Below are positions 34,304 through 44,794 of a DNA stretch of 64,000 bases, piece by piece. The stretch comes from Leptodactylus fallax. Lineage: Eukaryota > Chordata > Amphibia > Anura > Leptodactylidae. The notes below the pieces were generated by a model. The model searched no databases, was not told the DNA's origin, and saw nothing but the letters and a program-made list of their open reading frames with translations. The stretch covers positions 170,001-234,000 of the forward strand of contig CAMRHE010000323.1 in the NCBI GenBank assembly GCA_947044405.1, written 5' to 3'. Made by a program: the position numbers and the translations under genes. Every line of letters begins with the position of its first letter. Position 1 is the first letter of the stretch.

Positions 34304-35385
34304 CAGGGCTCATAGAAACCTATGTATAAAACATAGTGTAGAACACTGTCAGGGCTCCTAGGAACCTATCTATAAAACGTAGTGTAGAACACTGTCAGGG
34401 CTCCTAGGACTCTATCTATAAAACATAGTGTAGAACACTGTCAGGGCTCCTAGGACCCTATCTATAAAACATAGTGTAGAACACTGTCAGGGCCCCTAGG
34501 AACCTATCTATAAAACATAGTGTAGAACACTGTCAGGGCTCCTAGGAACCTATCTATAAAACATAGTGTAGAACACTGTCAGGGCTCCTAGGACTGTATC
34601 TATAAAACATAGTGTAGAATACTGTCAGGGCTCCTAGGACTGTATCTATAAAACATAGTGTAGAACACTGTCAGGGCTCCTAGGAACCTATCTATAAAAC
34701 ATAGTGTAGAACACTGTCAGGGCTCCTAGGAACCTATCTATAAAACATAGTGTAGAACACTGTCAGGGCTCCTAGGAACCTATCTATAAAACATAGTGTA
34801 GAACACTGTCAGGGCCCCTAGGAACCTATCTATAAAACATAGTGTAGAACACTGTCAGGGCTCCTAGGAACCTATCTATAAAACATAGTGTAGAACACTG
34901 TCAGGGCTCCTAGGACTGTATCTATAAAACATAGTGTAGAATACTGTCAGGGCTCCTAGGACTGTATCTATAAAACATAGTGTAGAACACTGTCAGGGCT
35001 TCTAGGAACCTATCTATAAAACATAGTGTGGAACACTGTCACGGCTCCTAGGACCCTATCTATAAAACATAGTGTAGAACACTGTCAGGGCTCCTAGGAC
35101 CCTATCTATAAAACATAGTGTAGAACACTGTCAGGACTCCTAGGTACCTATATATAAAACATAGTGTAGAATACTGTCAGGGCTCCTAGGACCCTATCTA
35201 TAAAACATAGTGCAGAACACTGTCAGGGCTCCTAGGAACTGATCTATAAAACATAGTGTAGAGTACTCTCAGGCCTCCTAGGAACCTATCTATAAAACAT
35301 AGTGTATGACACTGTCAGGGCTCCTAGGACTGTATCTATAAAACATAGTGTAGAACACTGTCAGGGATCCTAGGAACCTATCTAT
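34304..35385. repeat. 46-bp satellite array, about 23-24 units
   Basis: Tandem units follow the pattern CAGGGCTCCTAGGAACCTAT / CTATAAAACATAGTGTAGAA / CACTGT. Most are exactly 46 bp and differ mainly at the three bases after CTAGGA (ACC, CTG, CCC or CTC) and at a few single sites. The order of four unusual variants in units 5-8 reappears in units 12-15, a 322-bp (seven-unit) internal duplication. There are no spacers, so this is a satellite and not a CRISPR-like structure. Confidence 0.95.
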
Positions 35386-36764
35386 CTAATTTCTAGTTCT
35401 CTAAGGCAAACACACTTGAAGTTCTGTCAAAGTAAAAGTGAAATTAATATACTATGGGGTTTCTTCAGATCCCAGAGTATAATAGGTGGAGTCGCAGGGG
35501 AGGTGTAAAAAATAAATAAAAAAAACATTCATACTCACCTATCCTTACCTCTTTTGTGCCTCCAACCTGAGTATTGGACCCCCCATGGATCACATATTGA
35601 AGACCTATCCTAAGAATATGTCAGTATATAAGTTTTGGAAGACCCCTTTAAGGGAACATTCTTTGCCAAAGAGAGGATTTCAACAGAGGTTCTTTGTTTC
35701 CAAGGGAAATATGTTGTTGCCAGAGGGATCTGTCAGTTGGTTGAGAACACATGCATGCTTGACTGAACCAAGTGTGCATGTGTATAGAGAGGTAGGGAGG
35801 AATAGTTGTTCAGCTGACAGTTATTGAAGATTTATGTAAGTATAATTTTGTTTTCAGGTTCTCATTTACAGAAAGTTCTGTTGAATTCAGTTACATTTAA
35901 TATTATTCTTAACTTTTATCCCTCTCAACTTTTTGACTTCCTGTACAACCATATGTGACCTTTGAATTGCGTGAGCACAGGAGCTATTTAACGCCTTTAG
36001 ATGTCATGATGAATAACTATCATTACATCTAAGTGATGTGACAAAGGAAAGGACACCCATGCACAAGGCGGCATTGCAGTCGGGTGGCGGCGGGGGGGGT
36101 TGGGGGGGCGCATGTATGTGGTTGACTAAGGCAGGGCCTACTAGACTGCCTGTCAGTGTAACAGTAGCGCTACAATGTTTTATACAAGCAGTCGGATGAT
36201 CACACATTTAAAAAAAATTAAAGCTTATTGGAAAACAAAATCTTTCCAAAGTAAATAAAAAAAGTTCATCCATAATACAAGCTTTTATTTGGCAAAAATT
36301 TTTAAATATAACTAAAAAAGGACATATTTCATACTGCTAAATTTGTAATGACTCATAATAAGATTAATATGTGAAATAGTTAAAAAAAAAAAAATCCCAA
36401 AATGCAATGCAATGGAGGAATTGTTCCTCCAAAAATGGCTAAAAAAAAAAAATTAATTCTAAACAAATATATAATAAATAATACCGCAAGATGACACCAT
36501 AGTACAAACCGCATAAATAGAAAATGACAAAGTTTTTAACAATAACCAAAAACAAATGTTCACAGAGCTCAATGTGGAGATGAAATCTATGCATATGGGA
36601 TGACTAATCCACTAGAGATTTCTTCAGCCACCTAAAAATCCTCCAGAGGAAGCCAGACCTTGTTTGCTTAGTCCGGAACCATTTCAAAGCTGATCAGGAC
36701 TCACGTTGTTACCTCCCAAATGTCAGTGGGGGTAGTGATGCTTGGGGAATAATGAAGAGCACAG
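35386..36764. other. Intergenic, MITE interior and AT-rich sequence
   Basis: MITE interior lies at about 35450-35570 and a fragment of the GAACACATGCATGCT family at about 35650-35790. A G-rich tract (GGTGGCGGCGGGGGGGGTTG) lies near 36080. The remainder is AT-rich with poly-A runs and no gene. Confidence 0.5.
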
Positions 36765-38470
36765 AAGATCTCAAATCTTCAAAGATCTTGAGAGCCATCA
36801 CATTTGTTTTCCTTGGTGTCTTAGTGTGTTGATAAGTTTTTGTAGCTTTAAGGACAAAAGATTGGCCGTGGAGTCAGAAGGTCGTGCTCCTTAATGCTCA
36901 TTACATTGACTAAACATCATTAACAGGATACTACCACCCAACAAGTTCTCTTCTTCATTGAAGCAAAAAACATTGTAACATGACCCACATCACCAGCAGG
37001 ACCTTTATCTGTTCCATTGTATCTAAACACACACGAATTACCTATTTTCTCACAAATTTTTGAAGTAGTTAGGGAAATTTCCTAAAATGGTGAAATTAAG
37101 AAAATAATATAATAACCACTGAAATTTTTCTTTGGTCCCCTACTGATGACAGAGGTTTCAGAGAAGAAAAGGAGGTCAATGGCAAAGTCTAAAGAAGAAT
37201 TTTGGATTTGTTTTACTTTAATTTTTTGGGTTTCTTAAAGGTTGATGGCATTTGGAGAAAATTTCCAAATCTTCGACAAGTTCTTTAACCTGTATTTGGG
37301 TATAAATGCATAGCAGATCTCAGGTCTTCAAAGACCATGAGAGCCATCATATTTGTTTTCCTTGGTGTCCTTGTCTGTTGGTAAGTTTTTGTAGCTTTAA
37401 TAGGCTTGAAGGACAAAAGATTGGAGGAAAAGATTGGCTGTGGAGCTCATTACATTGACTAAACATCTTTAATAGGATACTACCACCCAACAAGTTCTCT
37501 TCTTCATTGAAGCCAAAAACATTGTAACATGACCCACGTCACCAGCAGGACATTTGTCTGTTCCATTTTATGATAACACACACTAATTACCTATTTTCTC
37601 ACAATTTTTTTAAGTAGATTAGGGCAATTTCCTCAAACTGTGAAAGAAAAAAAAAATAATATAATGACCATTGAAATTTCTCTTTTGTCCCCTGCTGTTT
37701 CCCTTGAGAGGACAGAGGTTTCAAAGAAGAAAAGGAGGTTACTAATTGCAAGGTCTGAAGAAGAACTTTAATAGTCATTACTAGAGATGAGCGAATCGAA
37801 GCTGACGAAGTGGAATTCGATCCAAATTTCAGGAAATATTCGATTTGCATCGAATACGGATTTGGACATAAATGCATAGCAGATCTCAGGTCTTCAAAGA
37901 CCTCGAGGGCTATCACATTTGTTTTGCTTAGTGTCTTAGGCTGTTGGCAAGTTTTTATAGCTTTAATAAGCTTGAAGGGCAAAAAATTGGACGTGGAGTG
38001 AGAAGGTCGTCTTTCTTCATGCTCATTACAGTATCTAAACATTATAGCCTTCTACGACCTAGCAAGTTCTGTTCTCTATTAGAGCCAAAAACATGGTAAT
38101 GTGACCCATATCACCAGCAGGACAGTTCCATTGTATGTTAATGTACCCTAATTATCTATTTTCTTACAAATTTTTGAAATGCACGTCCAAGATTTTCAAT
38201 TTTTCCCATAAATTGTGAAAGAACTATAGTTAAAAAAAAAAAGAAAGTCTAAAATAATGACATAGAAATTTTTCTTTGGTCCCTGCTACTCCTCTGCTGC
38301 TCCTCTCCCAAGGACAGAAGGTTCAGAGAAGCTAAGGAAGTTACAAGATGAGAAGAAGAATTTTAATGGACAGTACATTAGATTTTTATGTTTTATTTTG
38401 GATTTTTTAAAGACTGATGGCCTTTCGAGAAAATTTCCAAAATTTTCAAGAAGTCCTTTAATTTGTTAAC
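36765..38470. repeat. Tandem triplication of a 0.55-kb AT-rich unit
   Basis: The block AGATCTCAGGTCTTCAAAGA ... TTTGTTTTCCTTGGTGTCTT ... ACCAGCAGGAC ... TTCTTTGGTCCC recurs starting near 36768, 37315 and 37881, periods of about 547 and 566 bp. Later parts (GGCATTTGGAGAAAATTTCC) recur in order too. The second copy carries an inserted MITE end (TAGAGATGAGCGAATC) at about 37792 in place of part of the unit. The copies are moderately diverged. The 147-aa frame at 37599-38042 is not conserved between copies, so this is not a coding family. Confidence 0.8.
37792..37860. mobile_element. MITE fragment, TAGAGATGAGCGAA end
   Basis: Left terminus of the same hAT-type MITE family as at 34175 and 61008, followed by about 50 bp of interior (GAATTCGATCCAAATTTCAG). 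It is truncated on the right. Confidence 0.55.
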
Positions 38471-40852
38471 GTATTTGGACATCAATGCATACACCCAAAT
38501 TAGGAAGTAGACGTCAGATTAAAGTCTACCCTTTTCTACTAAAGGGTTAAGAAGATGAAAAAGTTGCATATGTAATCACTCACTGCTCCTTTAAGAGCCC
38601 ATTTACACCTGATATGTCCACCCTTACCTTCCTGAAATTTTATAAAGGACTCCAATGTCTCCCACTACAAATTCAACTAAGCAAAATCCAGTTTTTTTCA
38701 AAGGTGTCCATCTCATTTCACTTACCTTCAGATATCTTGAACCAAGGGGAAAAGTAAAGAAGGACACCGCTGTAGAATTGGACGTTTTTCCAGCATCCGA
38801 ATCACAGCTATTTTTGTCACTTTTGACAATTTTTGTTACGATATAGGCATAAGTGACATGCATGATCTTAAACTTTTATTTTTAGGGTTGTCATGCTTCT
38901 CAGGTTCTGTTCGGTCAGACTTGTGCCAACAAATTTAATTTTTAATGCATTTTTTACAAGGTTTTACGCCTTGATGCGAAGTTGCATGAAGACGTCCATT
39001 AGTGCAAAGAGCCCATTAGTGTAAATCTTCTCCGGGAATGTGACAGTCAATCACACCCGCTGTGCCTGGGTCATCTTTTTCACTTTCATGTACTTGATAT
39101 ATGGGAAGATAGACCTACAACTCATGTAGATATGTATGGTATTTTGTGTCCAAGATTTTGGAAGAAAAACAACAGAGTCAGCTCTGCTATATCTGTTAAG
39201 CTCCAAGAGCCTTTGAGACTTTTTATGCCATTTTTACAGCACTTAAGAAAAAAATTACACCCTTTGCATGCTTATCCAATGACGTGAAATTTGACAGCTT
39301 GCCACAGTCAGCTCTCACTTGGGAAGTTGGCAAATCTGCACCGTACTATTTCATCCTTAATGTTAGAACTTATTGTAACCAACAGACCTGCTATAACACA
39401 ACAGGACTCATTCTTCAAAAAGAAAAAAAAAAATTCTAGCACTGGAGCTAAGACTGTGAAGTATCACAAAGTGCGTCTTGACATTGATAGTGGCATGTAA
39501 TGACTGTAGCCAGCAGGAGAAGAGCCAAATTGGTGTGTGAACCAGCAATAGTCACATCCGTTCACGGGCCTTGGGGGCTCCATTGGTGGGTGAATTTATT
39601 TTTCTTTCTTGGGCTTTTCAACGTCCATTTCACCACTACCCCCGGCTTCTCATTGTGCTTCTATACACAAAATTGCTCTACAATTCGCTCCTGGATCCTG
39701 TCTGTCAATCATTGTCGATCCCACACAGGAAGGGTCATTGTATGTTCTACAGAGAGGAAGTGATGTCATCTGATCCACATTCCCTTTTTGTATTTTTTTT
39801 TTTTAATGTGCGAAATTATGAGAGAAACGTTAAATTTACCGAAGGGAATGGTTGTCCGGTGTGTTTTACAAGGCTGTCGAGACACCATGCTAATATGTTG
39901 GCCTAAATAGGTATACGGAGTGTGCCAAGCTGCTTAGCGTTTCTATTTTGGGTATTTCTCCATATGTGACCTTAAGACTTCAAAAAGAATAATTTATGAA
40001 ATTTCATCTAAGGAAAGGTAGAACTTAGAACAATGATATGTTGTGGCCTGAGGTTTGAAGAGGTCAAACAAACAACCCCCATGTGGACATACAGATTAGA
40101 TTAATCTTGACTTAACTGGCCAATTCTGACAGGACCTTTTGGCCATCTCATGTGTAAGGGGATATCCCAATTTTCCCCTGAAGGAAGATGTTGGAACAAA
40201 GAAGGATTTGTTTGTTGAATTTCAGTTACTTTTCTTCTCGGGGAGATAAATTGTTATCAATGCTGATGTCTGGCAGAAGTTTACTCCTATTTCCCTGTTC
40301 AGAACACATGCATGCTCAGTCGAGCCAAGTGTGCATGTGTATGAAAGGGTTGAGAGGAATAGCTTGATCAGTGTCAGGTTGGGTTTCTTTGGGATGACCA
40401 GAGGAAATGATTCTAAGGTTCGACCCACCAATTATACAAATTACGTCATCTTTTTTTATTGGCCCATATCCATAAGGTCTAATAGGGTATTTGTAATGAA
40501 CCCATAAGAATAGACGCTAGAGACAAGTGATTGGTTCCAAAAGCGAGCCCAAATATAATTGCCATCTGCTGGATTTTTGGAGCCCATTTTATGTCCATAG
40601 GCCCACTGGAGAATTCTCTGGCGCACTGGGCTTGTTCAGCAAACAGTTATAAAAACTGCATGGCTAGCTTAATAGAATGTAATTTTACAAAAAGGTTAGA
40701 TTCTTGGTTGGCTTTGCTCACCAGAGTATGCAATAGTTGGACTAGGCTTTAACACAATAATGGCTCCCTAATACAACAAGGTAGAGTACCAAGGGTCCAG
40801 CAGAAGACAGCCCCATTACAAGTTTATTTCATAGTGCTTTGATATGTAATTC
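38471..40852. other. Intergenic, nothing recognised
   Basis: A fragment of the CCATACACATTAGA/GAACACATGCATGCT family lies at about 40085-40420. Otherwise the sequence is AT-rich with no supported gene. Confidence 0.45.
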
Positions 40853-40860
40853 CTAGTGAT

Positions 40861-41558
40861 TAGTGTTGAGCGAACCCATCAAAGTTCGAGTTTGACGTGT
40901 TCCACCGAACTTTGCCCAAAAGTTCGGTTTGGGTACCCGAACTTGAAATCAATGGGGACCTGAACTTTGTGACCCAAAAATGGCTGTAAAACTTTTTTTT
41001 TTTTTTTACTTTTTAGTGAAGTCCCACTATGGGACATGAACTAGCGATACACTGATCGTTGGTGCAGCACTATAGACTGTAATACACATGTATTGCAGTC
41101 TATAGGGGAAGTCAGGCTATGCAGACACATAGTCTGACTTCCTCTCTTTTTGGCAGCATCAACCAGGTACTAAGGGGCTCCGAACAGCCTGGGGTCACTG
41201 GCCAGACTCCAAGCTGCAGAAGATACATATGGGCACCCCCCGATCTCGCCGCGGGGGGTGCCGAGGGGAACATTTGGCATGACAGAACCCCTTGCTTCTG
41301 AGCCTGCTCGATCACCATCATGTACGTGTACATTGGGATGCGGTAACTACCTACATTCTCCCACATACATGTACATGACAATGCGTGAAGGGGTTAAAGC
41401 TGGTTGATTGGCTGCTCAGCAGTCAATCAACCAGCTTTAGGTATGAGCCGAACCTGGACCTGAACTTCAGCGCTGATGTTCAGGGTCGGGTTTGGGTACC
41501 CGAACGCACGAAGTTCGGCACAGACCCGGCCTGTGCAGTTCGGGTTCGCTTAACACTA
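40861..41558. mobile_element. Complete hAT-type MITE with perfect 8-bp duplication
   Basis: A 698-bp element with termini TAGTGTTGAGCGAACCC and GGGTTCGCTTAACACTA (one mismatch when inverted), flanked by CTAGTGAT at 40853-40860 and again at 41559-41566. An 8-bp duplication and a 5'-TAGTG end fit the hAT superfamily. The interior has no transposase and includes further inverted TTCGG/CCGAA blocks near each end. It depends on an autonomous relative in trans. Confidence 0.88.
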
Positions 41559-41566
41559 CTAGTGAT

Positions 41567-42489
41567 GTTTTTGAAATTTACTTTTTTAAAATTGAGCACA
41601 ACTCAGGCACAGTGCTTGGATCAACCGGTCCGTAACAGATAATAGAAGACATTACATTGTGATCCCTCACTGGATATCTGGATTCTGGACTGATATGATT
41701 CTGAACATTGTCAGGGATATCTGCTACCATGGGATCCATCAGTTCATGGTGGCCACCTCAAAAAGGTGCAACTAGTGATCATGGTGAATGACTGAAGGAG
41801 AGAGAGAGAAAGAGGTAGTGTGGAAGTTGATAGATGATAACAGTGGGAGCAAAAAAAGGAGACGAAGACACAGAGGACAACGTTGAGACGAAAATGACCC
41901 GAATTCCCTGGCTCCTGAAGTTGGTCATGGGATGGGTCCATTCCAAGTTTTGCTTTAAGGCCCCAAGGTTATTTTTTACACTATATTCTAAGTACATGGC
42001 TAATGTGTAGAAACTTTGAAGTCTGGATGAAGTAAAAGGACTCCTCTACGGGGGGGAAGGAGACTAAACATTTAGGCCACAATCAGATGGAACCAGCTTA
42101 AAAAGTGTGTGCTACATCTTTTTTTAATCACCAATATAATTTTTCATATTTTTGTATTGCTTACATCTTATTCTCAGACAGAATGTGCTGTTAATATAAT
42201 GACTTCTAGACTTTACATGGGTTCCTTGGACAGCACATTGGAAGTCACAGGGACGTTAACACCTACCTTGGATGAAAACCAAACTGAAAGGTTATTAGAA
42301 AAGGTGAGACAGAATTTCTTGCTTTTTGGAAAAGACCCAGTTACTTTTACTTCCAAGACTTTTAGTCTCTTCTGCACTGCCCACAATACAACAATATTAC
42401 CACACAGACCAGAAAATGAACTTGGACTCCGATGTAATAAACATACAACTGAGGACACAGTACTAGGAGCTGGTTATTAGTTCAGCTTT
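41567..42489. other. Intergenic, nothing recognised
   Basis: A 123-codon frame at 42109-42480 has no recognisable domain or context. No other feature could be supported. Confidence 0.4.
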
Positions 42490-42534
42490 TTGTTACCCAA
42501 ATCCTACAATGGTTCAATGATTCACTGTATACAT

Positions 42535-42708
42535 TAAGGATTTGTTTTTGGACTGCCCATAAAGGCAATGACAATGAGGCATCCATCCTTGGGAGTTCTT
42601 CAAAACTCTGTCACCAATATGTGTAACTCACTGAAAACTTCCATCCTTAGTTCTTTCTTGGTATTGCCTTTTTGGACTGCCCAAAAGGACAATGTCCACA
42701 AGACCTCC
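42535..42708. repeat. Local tandem duplication that gives an empty-site paralogue
   Basis: TTTTTGGACTGCCCATAAAGG ... CATCCATCCTTGGGAGTTCTTCAAAACTCTGTCACC (about 42545-42615) is repeated as TTTTTGGACTGCCCAAAAGG ... CCTCCATCCTTTAAGGTTCTC (from about 42670). The repeat is interrupted by the LINE and resumes at 48817 with CACAACCCAGTCACCACTATG. The first copy therefore shows what the site looked like before the LINE arrived. Confidence 0.7.
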
Positions 42709-42724
42709 ATCCTTTAAGGTTCTC
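42709..42724. repeat. Target-site duplication, left copy
   Basis: ATCCTTTAAGGTTCTC is identical to 48801-48816. Confidence 0.93.
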
Positions 42725-42792
42725 GGCGCTTCTCGGCCTTTTGGCTAAGATCAAGTGTAGTATCTGTTCTTATCAGTTCAATATCTGGTGCG
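42725..42792 (+). ncRNA. Partial U2 snRNA sequence (nt 1 to about 63-68) at the LINE 5' end
   Basis: Aligned to vertebrate U2, base 42725 corresponds to U2 nucleotide 1. Positions 3-63 match except for one T-to-C near nt 54, including the CTTCTCGGCCTTTTGGCTAA stem-loop I region and the branch-site-recognition GTAGTA. Only nt 1-2 differ (GG for AU). Similarity fades after AATATCTG. The Sm site and 3' stem-loops are absent, so it is not a functional U2 gene but a fused 5' segment. Confidence 0.9.
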
Positions 42793-43221
42793 AGGGGAAC
42801 TGGAATAGGAACCGTTCGGATAGCAATATCCGGTAAAACTTCTGGGACGCCAGAAAGCGGATCCGCTCGGACGCCCATATCCGAAATTTCCAGGATAAAC
42901 CGAGTGCCATTTATTGGACGGGGGAACAGTGCTGCATTTGATCTGCCATTAGACCGAGAGGGCGAGCCCTCTAGCGCCTTCGAGACCTTCGCCATCGAAG
43001 ACCGACGCCAGCAAGGGAGAAGCAGCTGACAACCCACCGTGAGCACATCCCAGGAAGCTCAGGGAGAGAGAACGACTTGGACTTCGGGAGGCGGAGCTTC
43101 GGGAGATATTCAGATTAGGGGGCGGAGCCTAGCTGAAACTCCAGGAGAAGAAGACTTCAGGAGCGCCGAGGGACAGTTCTCTGCCCAGAGTCTTCGTGGG
43201 ACAGCCCGGTGTCAGGAGGTA
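42793..43221 (+). other. LINE 5' UTR
   Basis: Non-coding leader with short CG-containing inverted motifs (GATAGCAATATCCGG, GCGGATCCGCTC). The ORF1 frame is open from 43039 but the first ATG in frame is at 43222. Confidence 0.65.
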
Positions 43222-44751
43222 ATGGCCACAGAAGGAACCATCCCCAAGAAGGCGGGGAGACCAGCTGGGGGCAAGGCCAAGGTAAGCCAGGCTCCGGCGG
43301 CCATCTCGGACGTCTCTCCGTCCACTTCCGCCGGCCAGACGGGAAACCTGCTGTCCACTCAGGGTGCTCCAACCTTGGAGCCCTGGATGAGGCAAACGGT
43401 GACTCTGAGGCTGAAGGAGGTGGACGGAAAGCGTCCAAACATGACAGAGAAAGTTTTCTGTCAAAAGATGGTCCTGGAGCAGGGCTTCTCCAAAGCCGAG
43501 ACCCTGGCAGTCCACGCCTTTCTCACGGGGATATTCTTCGTGACTTTTGCCTCCGTGGACATATGCAGGAGGTATTGGGATGCGGTGAAGTCAGCGCTGC
43601 CGGGATCCCCTTTCAGGATGTTCGTGGGCAGCTGCCCAGTGCAACAGAATGAGAGGCGGATCACGGTGGCGATGAGGAATCCGCACACCCCAGGCAGCGA
43701 CGTAGCCACGTTCCTGAGCAGGTACTGTACTGTGATCAAGGAGCCGTCCAAGATCCTGAACGGTCTCGGCTTCTGGAACAGCAAGTGGTCAGCCGTAGTC
43801 CGCCTCCACAGGGACCCCCACAATTCCAACGGCCTCGTGCATCTGCCGCCGGTGTTCTCGCTCGGGAACTCCTACGGGCTCATCTTTTACCCCGATATGC
43901 CGCGCTGCTGTCGCAAGTGTGGTAAGGAGGGGCACGAGGGAAGGGCCTGCAAGGAGAACGCTTGCAGGAACTGCCGTGTGGTGGGGCACGAGACGAAGGA
44001 TTGCCCCACACGGAAGACCTGTAATCTGTGTGGGGAGGCGGACCACGCCTACAAGGGGTGCCCGAAGAGATCCTGGGCGAAGGTGGCGGCGGAAGAAGCC
44101 AGCGACCAAGCCCAAAGACACGCAGAAGCCCCGGAACCCCCAGAAACCGGAGCAGAGCAAGGGTAAGCAGCAGCAGCAGCAGCAGAAGCAGAAGCAGAAG
44201 CCGCAGCCGCCGCAGCAGCCCAAGAAAGGTCCCGAGCAGGGTAAGCGGACGACTCCCCCCCCCCTCCCTGTGTTCCCCCCACTGAGGTTATCCCTCTCCT
44301 TCCCCCCATCACCTCAGTGGCCACCCCTGCCCCCCCTCACCCTCCCCCCCCGGCTTCCCTCCCCCCAGCAGCACTAACACCTCCCCCTCCAGCTGCTGTG
44401 GGCCCCTCCTTGGAGGAATTCCCCCCCCTCCCTTCTCCCGCTTGTCTTGTTACAGAGCAAAGAAAGAGAAAGAAGAGCGAAGGCCCCGACGAAGACGACG
44501 AGGTCTCCAAAAAGTTAGCAGTGGAGCCCGCCGAGGACGCCATCCCGGTGGACTTAGAACTCGAGCAGTACGTGGATACCCTGTTGGCCGAACCCCCGGC
44601 GTCAATCATCAACGAGATCCTCGGCGGTGAGGCGGTGGAGATGGTGGAGGCTTTCGATACCCACGCCCTGCAGGCGATTGACGACTCCTTGGAGCAACTC
44701 TTGCCTGCGGACAAGAAGGAGGAGAAACCCCCCGACGGGAGCGGTAACTAG
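43222..44751 (+). pseudogene. LINE ORF1 protein (nucleic-acid binding), two frame disruptions
   Basis: The first part (MATEGTIPKKAGRPAGG... from ATG 43222) is open to a TAA at 44164-44166. It contains three consecutive CX2CX4HX4C knuckles: CRKCGKEGHEGRAC, CRNCRVVGHETKDC and CNLCGEADHAYKGC, the typical ORF1 RNA-binding array of Tx1-like LINEs. After about 44085-44095 the Lys/Gln/Pro-rich continuation (KKPATKPKDTQKPRNP, then poly-Gln) reads better in the next frame. From about 44260-44300, after a run of C, the original frame resumes (TSVATPAPPH ... to the stop at 44749-44751). The pattern implies two compensating 1-nt changes, the second in a C homopolymer. Restored length would be about 510 codons. 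A two-ORF arrangement (43222-44166 and 44317-44751) is the alternative. Confidence 0.75.
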
Positions 44752-44794
44752 AAAACCTGTCTTGAAGGTTTAATCTTTTCTTTTTTCTCTCACT

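Noticed and set aside
34304..35385. CRISPR-like array
   Set aside because: The 46-bp units are contiguous with no unique spacers and the DNA is vertebrate. It is a satellite.
36080..36110. G-quadruplex-like G-rich tract
   Set aside because: There is one G-rich run (GGTGGCGGCGGGGGGGGTTG and following), but nothing ties it to a gene or function, so it was not raised to a finding.
37599..38042. 147-codon minus-strand frame
   Set aside because: It spans the triplicated non-coding unit and a MITE insertion and is not preserved in the other two copies.
42725..42792. A functional U2 snRNA gene
   Set aside because: Only the first about 65 nt are present, without the Sm site and 3' stem-loops. The upstream sequence is a retrotransposon target duplication, not a snRNA promoter.
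44317..44751. A separate 144-aa gene
   Set aside because: It is in the same frame as ORF1 and follows a short frame-shifted linker, so it is best explained as the C-terminal part of LINE ORF1.
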